Source of the DNA: Chiridota heheva
Taxonomy: Eukaryota > Echinodermata > Holothuroidea > Apodida > Chiridotidae
DNA length: 64,000 bases
Reading direction: 5' to 3'
Assembly: GCA_020152595.1 (NCBI GenBank)
Contig: JAIGNY010003850.1
Location: 1,461,501 to 1,525,500, forward strand
Shown: piece by piece, positions 42,891 to 52,530 of the stretch
Position numbering within the stretch: the stretch's first letter is position 1
How the letters are laid out: every line of letters starts with the position of its first letter
Made by a program: the position numbers and the translations under genes
Notes under the pieces: model-generated
What the model saw: the letters and a program-made list of their open reading frames with translations, nothing else
Database searches by the model: none
Told to the model about the DNA's origin: nothing

Positions 42891-43772
42891 CAGATGATTA
42901 TAAAAGATATGCATGTCTATTAAAGACCAAAAGAAGGAAACTTAGCTTATAACCACATGAAAAGAAACTAATTTGTTTTTAAAGGAAGGTATTTATTGCA
43001 GAGGTTAAATTCAATACAGAATTATGTTGGGTATCAATTAAGTCTTTTTCAGTGTGTACACTAGCTTATATTTATATTGGCGTATTTTAGATTTACAAAC
43101 TAAAAGTTTCATGCAGTTGTAAATGAATAATAAACTAAATCATCTGAGGAAACATACCCTAGCTTGAATCAGAAAGGGGCAGGCAGGGTGGAAAAGACAA
43201 CAAGGGGCAGGCAGGGTGGAAAAGACAACAAGGGGTAAAAAAAAAAAACTTGTCATATACCACAGTAAATTTTACTATAAGTAGCAAATACTTCAATTTC
43301 AAATAATAAAATGGCCCTGAGGGGTGCTTTACCAAGCCCCTATTTTCTTAATACACTTACCCCTATTTCCTGGTGCTAATGCTATTCCTAACTCCTCTCT
43401 ACTCAATAATGTTGGAAGTGCCCTAAAATTCATGCTACATGATCCTTGTAATTGCCCCTTGTTGTCTTTTCCACCCTGCCTGCCCCTTTCTGATTCAAGC
43501 TAAGGTATGTTTCCTCAGATGATTTAGTTCACCATTCATTTACAACTGCATAAAACTTTCAGTTTGTAAATTTGGAATATGCCAATATAAATATAAGCTA
43601 ATGTACACACTGAAAAAGACTTAATTGATACCCAAAATAATTCTGTATTGAATTTAACCTCTGCAATAAATACCTTTCTTTAAAAACAAATTAGTTTCTT
43701 TTCATGTGGTTATAAGTTAAGTTTCCTTCTTTTGGTCTTTAATAGACATGCATATCTTTTATAATCATCTGC
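42891..43772. repeat. Large inverted repeat, arms of about 330 bp
   Basis: The left arm is 42891-43216 and the right arm 43451-43772, separated by about 235 bp. Corresponding blocks: CAGATGATTATAAAAGATAT, AGGAAACTTAGCTTATAACC, AAATTCAATACAGAATTATG and GCAGGCAGGGTGGAAAAGAC, each complemented in the right arm with only scattered differences. The left arm has a 28-bp direct duplication (GGGGCAGGCAGGGTGG...) that the right arm lacks. No transposase. A transcript across it would form a long double-stranded stem. Confidence 0.9.
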
Positions 43773-43984
43773 CATTTCTAAATAAACTTTGCTGAACTCA
43801 ACAAACAATACCAACTTCCAATGCTTAAACAATTTGTCATATTATCACTTAGGCCACACCAAATATACCATTCTTTCATCTTATTGTGAACTATACACTA
43901 AAGCCATACATTTTCCTGACTTGATCTTGGATTCCAAGGCTTGACCCCCTTCTCCCCCCTTTCTCGATCTGTCCCTGGAATGGA

Positions 43985-44560
43985 ACAAAATGATGCAGAA
44001 AGTGTTGGAAAAAAAGTCTTATTCAGTTAAGGAGATGTTCAAGTTTAAGGTTCTGTCTCATTTGCATAGAAATGACTGAAATCAGACTAGTTATGTCATC
44101 ACTTTTCAGAAAAGACTTTGTGAATTCAGATTTTATGATGAATTACCAATCTATATTCATATCAGGAGAGCTATAAACAGGTCGGGTGAGATAACTGTTA
44201 TTTTCCAATGGAAAAAGTCTTGACTTTGAACTAATCCTTTATAGTTCAGTGGTCAGAGGACTTAAAAATGGTGAAGAAAGCAGTCAATATTTTTCTGCTA
44301 AGGAAATGTTTAGTTTAAAGTTCTGTATCTTTTGTGTAGAAATGACTGAAATCAGACTGGTTGTGATGTCACAACCTCAGATTCCTCAAAGTCTTTAGGT
44401 ATTCTATCTATCATATTGTTTCTTGCAATTTTGTGGCTTAAAAACCACTGGATATGTCAGGAAAGTTGTAAAACAGAGAATATATAATTTGCAACCTGAA
44501 GAAAGTTTTGAAGAAAAATAATTCAAATAGTAAACAAAAAAATTCATTGCCTAGGCTTCA
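43985..44560. repeat. Family A repeats, two overlapping partial copies
   Basis: AAGGAGATGTTCAAGTTTAA with GAAATGACTGAAATCAGACT appears near 44030-44090, and AATGGTGAAGAAAGCAGT with CAGACTGGTTGTGATGTCAC near 44268-44370. The second ends in GATATGTCAGGAAAG. The 44.34-kb copy is a good uninterrupted reference for the insertion site of E4. Confidence 0.6.
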
Positions 44561-44685
44561 AAATAAAATAACAATTATTAAGAAGGTCACGAAAAGATAA
44601 GGGTGCCAACCTTCCATAGTAAGCTTAATACACCAGCCATTTCTACACAGAGAAGAGAGCTTTAAACTTTATTAAAAAAATTCAA

Positions 44686-45245
44686 TGGAGTATTTGTACT
44701 TTCATGACCCGTGCATTAAATTCACATTATGCATGACATACTATTTGATTTAGTCCATTTTTACAACAGTTGAATTTCTCAACACAAAATGAAAAAATGT
44801 ATGTCAACTTTTTTTGTTTTTCATTCTTTTTTATGCATTTCAAACAATTTAACACAGAAATGTTATAAAGAGATTTTTTGGCATCATATTTATATGTATA
44901 TTTAATGCACGATTCAAAGAACTTTGCACTCGCAAATGACCTTTCTAAAGTTGGGTTATTCTACCATGGAGTTATTAACCAAGGCTCCATGATTCTACCC
45001 AGGCCAATCCTTTGCGTGGTGAAAAATGTATGTCAACTTTTCTTGTTTTTCATTCTTTCTAATTGTTTTTGATGCATTTTAAACAATCTATCACAGACTT
45101 TTTATACAAAGATGAATGTTTTGGCATCATGTTTATATGCGTATTTAATGAACGGTTTAAAGGACTTTGCACTCGCGAATGATGCTCCTAAGTTCTACTC
45201 AGGCCAAAATCCTTTGCCAGGTGCATTAAATATGCATATTCACTT
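44686..45245 (-). mobile_element. Family T element, copy T2, with 231-bp internal duplication
   Basis: In reverse orientation relative to T1. It contains CATGACCCGTGCATTAAATT, AAAAATGTATGTCAACTTTT, GTTTTTCATTCTTT, GGCATCATATTTATATG and AAGAACTTTGCACTCGC. The block from AAAAATGTATGTC to CAGGCC is present twice, at about 44792 and 45023. Ends are eroded. Confidence 0.6.
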
Positions 45246-45429
45246 GGTTGGATTTGTGACCCGAGGTCATCAGACCGCATAGGAGTGAAAACAAATATTT
45301 GTTTACATGCCATGTGTACACGCACACAGTGAACACATACAGACTTGCTTTCTTGTACCTCGCAAAGCTTTGTTTTCACTCCAGCAAATGACGTCATCTC
45401 CCGGAAGTGAGGTGGCACCAACCCAGTGA

Positions 45430-45560
45430 ATAAACACTCTGTCTCAAACATTGATCTTCAAATCTCTCCTTAATGGAATAAAATATTGAAGTACTTTCTG
45501 CACCATTTTGTTTCTATTCAAGTCACGTTATTTCATATAACATGAACTTGCTTTGACCAC
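45430..45560. repeat. Family A right-arm fragment
   Basis: CTTCAAATCTCTCCTTAATG, ACCATTTTGTTTCT and GCTTTGACCACTGAATTATA match the right end of family A. Confidence 0.5.
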
Positions 45561-45595
45561 TGAATTATACAGCTTGAAAATGAAGGTGTCTACAT

Positions 45596-45766
45596 AGCAT
45601 AGCAAGGTTTAACGTCCCGAAAGCATCCAGTGCTGGAAATTATATCAAGACAGCCACGGCCTTTGATAACCAGCTGTGAACTCACTGGTTGCAGACCCAC
45701 CGGGATTCGAACCCTGGACGTGCGGGTGAGAGGACAAAGCACTAACCACTACACCACGGAGGTCTG
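45596..45766 (-). mobile_element. tRNA-derived SINE with A and B boxes
   Basis: On the minus strand the head reads CTCCGTGGTGTAGTGGTTAG (A box, complement of 45739-45756), and GGTTCGAATCC (perfect B box, complement of 45703-45713) follows about 26 bases later. The anticodon-loop equivalent CTCTCAC matches tRNA-Glu, and the ends AGACC and GGTCT can pair as an acceptor stem. The anticodon stem is broken (TTGTC against CCGCA), so it is not a working tRNA. The tRNA-unrelated part ends GGGACGTTAAACC. RNA polymerase III would start at the head. Confidence 0.8.
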
Positions 45767-45826
45767 TGTCACTATGTCACTGCTGATGTGATTTGTGCGT
45801 GTTACTATTTTCATAAACTCATCCAG

Positions 45827-45977
45827 ATGTTTGGGAACAGATCTGATGCGTATTTGTAATAATGTAAGGGAAGAATCTGCAGACCAAGAAGATTCCTTCA
45901 ATGTCATCAATCAACTGTCTTACAAGAACCGTGACTACAACACCTCAGGATGTAAGATGAAGAAAAATCAAAAATAA
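45827..45977 (+). CDS. Exon-like island, possible 3' terminal exon
   Basis: Acceptor TTTTCATAAACTCATCCAG is followed by one base, then 49 open codons beginning CLGTDLMRICNNVREES, continuing with DQEDSFNVINQLSYKNRDYN and ending before TAA. The mix of D, E, N, K and R looks protein-like. Its required incoming phase matches the outgoing phase of 39249-39304. A second possibility is an internal donor (GTAAGA near 45951). No family recognised; chance is not excluded. Confidence 0.3.
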
Positions 45978-46514
45978 GAATTTTGAAAAAGCAATGTTGT
46001 ATTTCTTTTTAGATACCATTGGATTAAAAATAAAAGGTCTTCTAAGGCAACAGATGTAGTTGCTAAGGTAACCTTTGCAGAAGCTTTACAATTATACAGA
46101 GCATCTAATTCATATCTGTCTTCAAATGTCAAAAATAATGTGAAGGATGTGAGGCACATGAAAGGAGAGGTGAGAGGAGATGGACGACTAAGTTGATAAA
46201 GTCCTGCAGTGATGCATATATGTGAAAAGATTAGTGGAATGGTTGTACACATGATGGAGCTTCCAGCAGGTGGAAACTTATGTTAAAAGCATCAAGTTCT
46301 GAGTCTTTTTATACCAGAAAGTGAAAATTACTTTATAACTTTTGCAATGTGTTTTGAAAAAACAAAATATAAAAATAATGGTAGTTTCCACCTGAGTGAG
46401 GTTTTGGGGCCTTTCTTGAGGGCTGAAGTAACAAGGCAGTAAATGCCACCATCTGATAACAATTCAAAAGTTTGGATGTTGTAAAATGAAGGCTCATGCA
46501 TCCATCCATCTTTA

Positions 46515-46570
46515 TCAGTCCAGTCCACGCTCCTGAACGGGAGATCTCATCTTTCCAAATTCAAATCGTT
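46515..46570 (-). CDS. Exon-like island, short terminal exon candidate
   Basis: On the minus strand the acceptor ACCGTTATGTATTTCTTTAG precedes AA plus 17 codons (RFEFGKMRSPVQERGLD) and TGA. Incoming phase 1, like the other minus-strand candidates. A competing frame just downstream (46401-46536: VDWTDKDGWMHEPSF ...) is also open and ends at CAG|GTGGAA. The two readings cannot both be right. Unrecognised. Confidence 0.2.
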
Positions 46571-46674
46571 CTAAAGAAATACATAACGGTTAAATAGGTT
46601 TGAGTCAAAGGTAGGAAAAATGCATGCGAAATATTCTAATTTTATTGGTGTAACACAACAATGAAATTATTTCT

Positions 46675-46930
46675 CCATTTTGACCAATCTCTGATCTCTT
46701 CAAAAACAATCCTTCCCCAACATTATCAACTTCTTCTGCAACAACAACCTTTTCCATACAGTATATAACACCCTTCTCTTTCACTTTGATTTTTTCTCCA
46801 AATTCACCCTATTTCCCCCCTCTCAATCCTCCATCTCTTCTATACCCTAAATCGTAGACCTTAATTTTTAACATCCCTTGGAACATTCGACTCTTGACTG
46901 TCGTGGTGCCGTTAAACATCAACAAACCAA
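46675..46930 (+). mobile_element. SINE-like element, conserved tail
   Basis: A pyrimidine-rich body is followed by CTTGACTGTCGTGGTGCCGT and TAAACATCAACAAACCAAAC. The same tail stands at 7.23 and 49.03 kb. The terminal CAAACCAAAC is probably the simple 3' repeat typical of this class. Confidence 0.55.
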
Positions 46931-47529
46931 ACCAAACTAATTTTACCAGTGCAAATTTGACTTTCATTAAGGAATTTTGTAAGGTAATCTTTAAAAATTA
47001 ATTTCAAATATTTTTGATAAGCAGATTTTAACTTTTTATTCACCAGCAAAAGCCCAAATTATACAGAAATATTAATTTCCAAATATATCATTTCATTTCC
47101 AATATCATTTCCAAAGTATTTAACTTGAGAATTACAGAATTTGATAAGCAAAAAAAAAAAAATTAATGGCTGAACTTATTAGGAACAATTTAAATTATGT
47201 CACTGCACATGCCTTGATCCCCCAATCGGGATATCTTCCGATCTAGAGCATGGACCGGACTGGTTATTCAACTTCAGTGATTAGTGACATTAATGGTTTA
47301 GTTGAGCAGTCAGTTTTGTATATCTAAAAGGGAAATAGGAAATATTAAAGTTCTAAGTAAAAAACTGGTATGAAATTGATTGTCAATCTACTGTTTTATA
47401 GTGATGTCGCACTCTCGGCCCCTTACATTTTTAGCACCGTTAATGTATTTGATATGGAAAATTATTTTAATTGCCTTACTACTTGAAAATATTTATAAAA
47501 ACAATTCTGCAGGTGCTAACCTTACTATC
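46931..47529. other. No recognisable feature
   Basis: AT-rich, no frame or repeat structure supported. Confidence 0.4.
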
Positions 47530-48110
47530 TCCCTATCATATATCCAGTGAATCAAAGCTACAAAGTCTCAGAAAACTGCAATAATATACTTGGATTGTGA
47601 GGATATGATGTCACAACTTAGTCTGATTTCAGCCGTTTCCAAGCGAGATACAACATATGCCCTTCCAAACATATCCAGTGATTGGAAGCCACAAAATGTA
47701 AAAATATTGACATATACTTTTGAATTGTGAGCCTGTGTGAGGATACGATGTCACAACTAGTTTGATTTCAGTCATTTATACACAAATGAGACGCAGCTTG
47801 AATATGTCCCTAATGGAAATACACAAAGACTTTTGGGAAATGTGCATATGTTATGTCACAACTAGTCTGGTTTCAGCCATTTCTACACAAATGAAACATA
47901 ACTTTAATATATCCCTTACAGAAATACACAAAGACTTATGAAAGTTGTGAGGATATGATATCACAAATAGTCTGATTTCAGTCGTTTCTATACAAATGAG
48001 ACACAACTTGAATTTGTCTCTAACGGAATAAAATATTGAAGTAATTTCTTTACCATTTTGCTTTTTGAAAGTCCTGTTTCTTATAAGCTGGACATGCTTG
48101 ACCACTGATA
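47530..48110. repeat. Family A right arm, tandemly repeated about four times
   Basis: GATGTCACAACTAGTYTGATTTCAG-like blocks occur near 47610, 47747, 47850 and 47955, each followed by ACACAAATGAGAC and AATATGTCCC. The last unit runs into GGACATGCTTGACCACTGA, the family end. Another case of a foldback arm becoming a short array. Confidence 0.6.
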
Positions 48111-48205
48111 AGAGTTCTTTAAGAATGTTTACCGAACTATTTTGCTGTTTGGTGGAATAACCAAGGTACATCTGCATGTTTGTTTTCCCTTTTAAATATT
48201 GTGGG

Positions 48206-48415
48206 CAGTGGCGAAGCCAGCATTTAAAAGTGAGGGGTCCGAGAAGGTCCTAGACCCTCTCAAGATGAAGTGTTCAAATTTAGCTCACTTTTGAGGGACA
48301 ATTTGTTTCGTTTTTAAGCAAAAAAGATATAAAACACAAACATTATTCCAATTTTTTTTAAATTTCCTAGAAAATAGGTTGTCGGGGGTCCAGTCCCCCC
48401 ATGGCTATGCCACTG
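48206..48415. mobile_element. hAT-like MITE with 8-bp target duplication
   Basis: 210 bp. Left end CAGTGGCGAAGCCAG; right end CCCATGGCTATGCCACTG. The perfect 8-bp direct duplication ATTGTGGG stands at 48198-48205 and 48416-48423. TIR of this form plus an 8-bp duplication is the hAT signature. The interior holds no transposase. Confidence 0.88.
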
Positions 48416-48949
48416 ATTGTGGGGGAGAATTTATAAACAATGGATTCATTAAAAAAAATGGAGATTATATATTTGACAGATAACATCACAAAAGTTCTGA
48501 CATTGATTCTTTTTGTTGATAATTTCATGGTTTTGAGCAGAAACTCTCGCTATTCCTCATACCCCTTTTCAAGGAAATAATCCATTTTCAAGATGACTTT
48601 GTAAGTAAAAGTCGTGAAATATTTGGATGCAATTGACAGGTTGACCATTAATTTTATTCCCTGTAGCTAAAGTAGAAGATGAACCTTTTCTATTTGATCA
48701 GCTCTTGAAAAGTCATTAACTGTTTTTTGGGTGCTGCATTAAGAGGGGATGGTTTTGAAAAGATGAATAAATTATAAACCTAGCTGTCGGTGATAAGGAA
48801 TATGCATCTTGGGATCAAGTTTTCAAAGCCTGGGACAAAGCTTCTACAAATTATTTCTGAGGTTGAGGTTTATTTCAAAATTTGAAGTCTGCCGTAAAAA
48901 TTAAAAATACCATAATGAAAGTTATGACCATTTTTTTTGGAAATGCAAT

Positions 48950-49066
48950 CTCACCCCACTATCTCCTCTCAGTCTGAATCTCTTTTCACCTCTGACATAA
49001 TCTCTCTGGCACATTTTGACCATCACTGTTGTGGTGCCATTAAACCTTACCATCCAACCAACCAAC
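48950..49066 (+). mobile_element. SINE-like 3' fragment
   Basis: C/T-rich body, then GGCACATTTTGACCATCACT, GTTGTGGTGCCATTAAACCT and a CCAACCAACCAAC tail. Third copy of the tail seen at 7.23 and 46.9 kb. Confidence 0.55.
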
Positions 49067-49099
49067 TTTTAAAAAACATATCTGATGTAAATACAACTG

Positions 49100-49671
49100 C
49101 CCTTACAGAAATTTGAGCTTGCAGCACGCTTGTGACAAGCTAACAACTTTTAGCTTGCACAAGTATGCACACGGGTGCTGCAAGCTTGCTTGGAACTTGC
49201 TAGCTTGTGCAAGCTCACATTAGCTTGCGCAAACTAGCATGAAATATTTGTTAGCTTTCGCTAGCTTGTGCAAGCTTGCAGAAAGTTTTTGCTAGCTTGC
49301 CAAGCTAATTTGTTCCAAATAGTAGCTTGCGGCACCCTTGCAGCACACTTGCGCAAGCTAAAAATTGTTAGCGTGCGCGGCGTGCGCGGCGTATGGCGTG
49401 GCGTGCGCGGCGTGCATGGCGTGCGCGGCGTGCGCGGCGTGCGCTGGCGTGCATGGCGTGCGCGGCGTGCGCTTGGCGTGCAGCGGCGTGCTGGCACGCG
49501 GCGTGCGCGGCGTGCGCGGCGTGCGCTGGCGTGCAAAAAGCGGCGTTGGCGTGCGCGGCGTGCAGCGGCGTGCAGCGGCGTGCATGGCGTGCCTTGGCGT
49601 GCAGCGGCGTGCGTGGCGTGCGCTGGCGTGCGAGGCGTGCGAGCGTGCGCAAGCTAATTTTTCTGTAAGGG
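49100..49671. mobile_element. Family E TIR element, copy E7, GC-rich interior
   Basis: Starts CCCTTACAGAAATTTGAGC and ends AATTTTTCTGTAAGGG, with TG flanking both sides (49098-49099 and 49672-49673). The left third is the usual AGCTTGC type. The right half is a separate GC-rich minisatellite built on GGCGTGC. Six overlapping frames of 88-135 residues, full of alanine/arginine or cysteine/valine, are artefacts. Confidence 0.85.
49370..49650. repeat. GC-rich GGCGTGCGC minisatellite inside E7
   Basis: Units of about 9-11 bp vary among GGCGTGCGC, GGCGTGCAGC, GGCGTGCATG and GGCGTGCGCT. It is over 70 percent GC in a genome around one-third GC, and CpG-dense. It abuts GTTAGC on the left and GCAAGCTAATTT on the right, so it replaced or grew from a TGCGCAAGC module. 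Confidence 0.93.
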
Positions 49672-49719
49672 TGGGCAACCAACAACAGCCTAAGTAACAA
49701 TAAGTTTATGCACTTAGCT

Positions 49720-49775
49720 CTAAACAGAAGTGACTGGAGGGCCATGATTGCCAATATCTGTTCCAGACTCGGCAC
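49720..49775 (-). CDS. Exon-like island, terminal exon candidate
   Basis: On the minus strand the acceptor TACATCTCTTTCTCTTTTTAG is strong. In phase 1 it is followed by GT plus AESGTDIGNHGPPVTSV and a TAG stop. In phase 0 the same bases read VPSLEQILAIMALQSLLF and stay open into the E7 element. The ending TSV would fit a class I PDZ ligand, but that is speculation. Unrecognised. Confidence 0.22.
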
Positions 49776-50904
49776 CTAAAAAGAGAAAGAGATGTAAATA
49801 CATTGTTTTTCAGGGTTTTATAAGGGGAGTACATTTTGACAAAAGTATTCTGAATAAGTTGTAACAATGTCATCATTTTCATTAATATTACAGAAAGACT
49901 GAGCTGTTTGATCACAACCGTTACAGAAAAACTTGCTTGCAGCAATTTTTTTTACAGAAATAATTTTGAAGAAATAATTCGAGCAAAAAATGATGAAAAC
50001 GGAGGGATTTATAACAATTTCATACTCATATAAATTCAATATTCATATAGAGAAAAAAAAACGGATGCCAAAAAACGTGGTCACAAACCACATTTCCAGT
50101 CTTAGACCCATACGATCTTTACATATGTGATTAAAAAATTCCATACTATCTAAATTTATGAAAATAAGCATGAAAATCAGAAGAACCCGGTCAGGGGTTC
50201 GGAAGTTTCGCACTTATTTCCAGAGGAACCATGTTGATTTCCCTAATATCGTACGATCCATATAATGATTGGACAATGTGCAGTCACGTGTTGTATCTCA
50301 CATGCATTTGCATGCTGTATACATACAGTATGAAATGGCGTTTGCGTGAAATAGCACAAACCCTTCGTAATCCCGTGATAATGTGTTTCTTTAAAATAAC
50401 AAACAGTATATACAGTGCTTCAGATTACATTGGAATCTTATTTGTATATCAAATTCAGAATAAAGTGAATGATATTTAGTGACGACAGAGCCTCTTAAAG
50501 CAACTGAATACACTCAGTGTATGTAGGGTTTTGATAATTAGAACCTTGGTGTATGGTGTCAATACTGATTTTCTACAATTCATCCTGTGCAGTAGTATTT
50601 TCACTATTCTTGTGCTATAATTCATAGGCTTAAATACAATTATATTTGCTTATATACTGCTAAAATATCATTTCACCAGAGATTAATTATCCCAAATAAC
50701 AAATCCCTGATTTCATGTACTTTCTGTAAACACATTGTTGCTTTGCAGGCCTAGGGATTGCTGTGAATTTTCATCAGCATGAATTATGGATTGGACTCTG
50801 CCTCCTCTGACAATATTTGAAGTTGAGATTATTTTGGTAATTTACTATGATAGCAATTTAATTAATTTTGCCAATTAAAATTACACGGATTCAAACATAA
50901 CAAA
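49776..50904. other. No recognisable feature
   Basis: AT-rich with several short frames (60-82 residues) that show no recognisable motif and no splice context. Confidence 0.4.
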
Positions 50905-50928
50905 ATATATATATATATATATATATAT
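50905..50928. repeat. (AT)n microsatellite
   Basis: About 12 AT dinucleotides. Confidence 0.95.
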
Positions 50929-51302
50929 TTTTGTATTGACCTGGGGATGAATCTGGCAGGAAATCACATTCAGATGGTCAGAAAAATACTGACTCGTAGT
51001 GTGAGAATGACCTCTGAACCCAATCACTGAAAATAAAAATTGCCCTGGATAATCATGTAATTCACAAAAAAGTATAAAACTTTGCATAACAGCGGTTAGT
51101 AATCACTTGCCCATTGTATGAATATGTAGAATACTTTAGCCTAGTTGTATGGCATATAAAAGGACCACATGTATACTTTAACCAGTGTTCTATCTACATG
51201 TAGGCCTATCCATACTTGCACAATGGCATTAACTTGCAACACTACAAATTGATAATGCTATTCAGAGGAGAAAGACACTTTTTCTTCAACATTTGATTTA
51301 CT

Positions 51303-52530
51303 TCTGGGTGGAGCGGGGTGGGTGGAGCGGGGGTGGGTGGAGCGGGGGTGGGTGGAGCGGGGTGGGTGGAGCGGGGTGGGTGGAGCGGGGTGGGTGGAGC
51401 GGGGGGGTGGGTGGAGCGGGGTGGGTGGAGCGGGGGTGGGTGGAGGCGGGGTGGGTGGGGCGGGGTGGGTGGAGCGGGGTGGGTGGAGCGGGGTGGGTGG
51501 AGCGGGGTGGGTGGAGCGGGGTGGGTGGAGCGGGGTGGGTGGAGCGGGGTGGGTGGGCGGGGTGGGTGGAGCGGGGTGGGTGGAGCGGGGTGGGTGGAGT
51601 GGGGGGTGGTGGAGCGGGGTGGGTGGAGCGGGGGTGGGTGGAGCGGGGTGGGTGGGGCGGGGTGGGTGGTGGAGCGGGGGTGGGTGGAGCGGGGTGGGTG
51701 GGGCGGGGTGGGTGGAGCGGGGGTGGGTGGGGCGGGGTGGGTGGAGCGGGGTGGGTGGAGCGGGGTGGGTGGGGCGGGGTGGGTGGAGCGGGGTGGGTGG
51801 AGCGGGGTGGGTGGAGCGGGGTGGGTGGAGCGGGGTGGGTGGAGCGGGGTGGGTGGAGGCGGGGTGGGTGGAGCGGGGTGGGTGGGGCGGGGCTGGGTGG
51901 AGCGGGGGCTGGGTGGAGCGGGGCTGGGTGGAGCGGGGTGGGTGGAGCGGGGTGGGTGGAGCGGGGTGGGTGGAGCGGGGTGGGTGGAGCGGGGCTGGGT
52001 GGAGCGGGGGCTGGGTGGAGAGGGGCTGGGTGGAGGGGCTGGGTGGAGAGGGGGGCTGGGTGGAGAGGGGCTGGGTGGAGAGGGGGCTGGGTGGAGGGGC
52101 TGGGTGGAGAGGGGCTGGGTGAGAGGGGGCTGGGTGGAGAGGGGGCTGGGTGGAGAGGGGCTGGGTGGAGAGGGGCTGGGTGGAGAGGGGGCTGGGTGGA
52201 GAGGGGCTGGGTGGAGAGGGGCTGGGTGGAGAGGGGCTGGGTGAGAGGGGCTGGGTGGAGGGGGCTGGGTGGAGAGGGGCTGGGTGGAGAGGGGGCTGGG
52301 TGGAGAGGGGGCTGGGTGGAGAGGGGGCTGGGTGGAGGGGCTGGGTGAGAGGGGCTGGGTGGAGGGGGCTGGGTGGAGGGGGCTGGGTGGAGAGGGGGCT
52401 GGGTGGGAGGGGCTGAGTGGGAGGGGGCTGAGTGGAGAGGGGGCTGAGTGGAGAGGGGGCTGAGTGGAGAGGGGGCTGAGTGGAGAGGGGGCTGAGTGGA
52501 GAGGGGGCTGAGTGGAGAGGGGGAGGTGGG
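51303..52530. repeat. G-rich 15-bp minisatellite with quadruplex potential
   Basis: About 80 units of GGAGCGGGGTGGGTG. Left of about 51.89 kb units read GCGGGGTGGGTG. Then GCGGGGCTGGGTG appears, followed from about 52.02 kb by GAGAGGGGCTGGGTG. From about 52.41 kb the right edge is GAGAGGGGGCTGAGTG. Every unit contributes two or three G-runs of three or more. Open frames up to 433 residues (GGW/VER on plus, PP/TH on minus) are artefacts. Confidence 0.97.

Noticed and set aside
45691..45766. Functional tRNA-Glu gene on the minus strand
   Set aside because: The boxes and loop fit, but the anticodon stem does not pair and a SINE body follows. Called a tRNA-derived SINE instead.
47918..47935. CCCTTACAGAAATAC resembling the family E terminus
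   Set aside because: It lies at a fixed place in the family A right arm, where sister units read CCCTAATGGAAATAC. It is a chance variant, not a TIR.
49261..49775. Alanine/arginine- and cysteine/valine-rich frames
   Set aside because: All six frames are open across the GGCGTGCGC array; no non-repeat coding sequence supports any.
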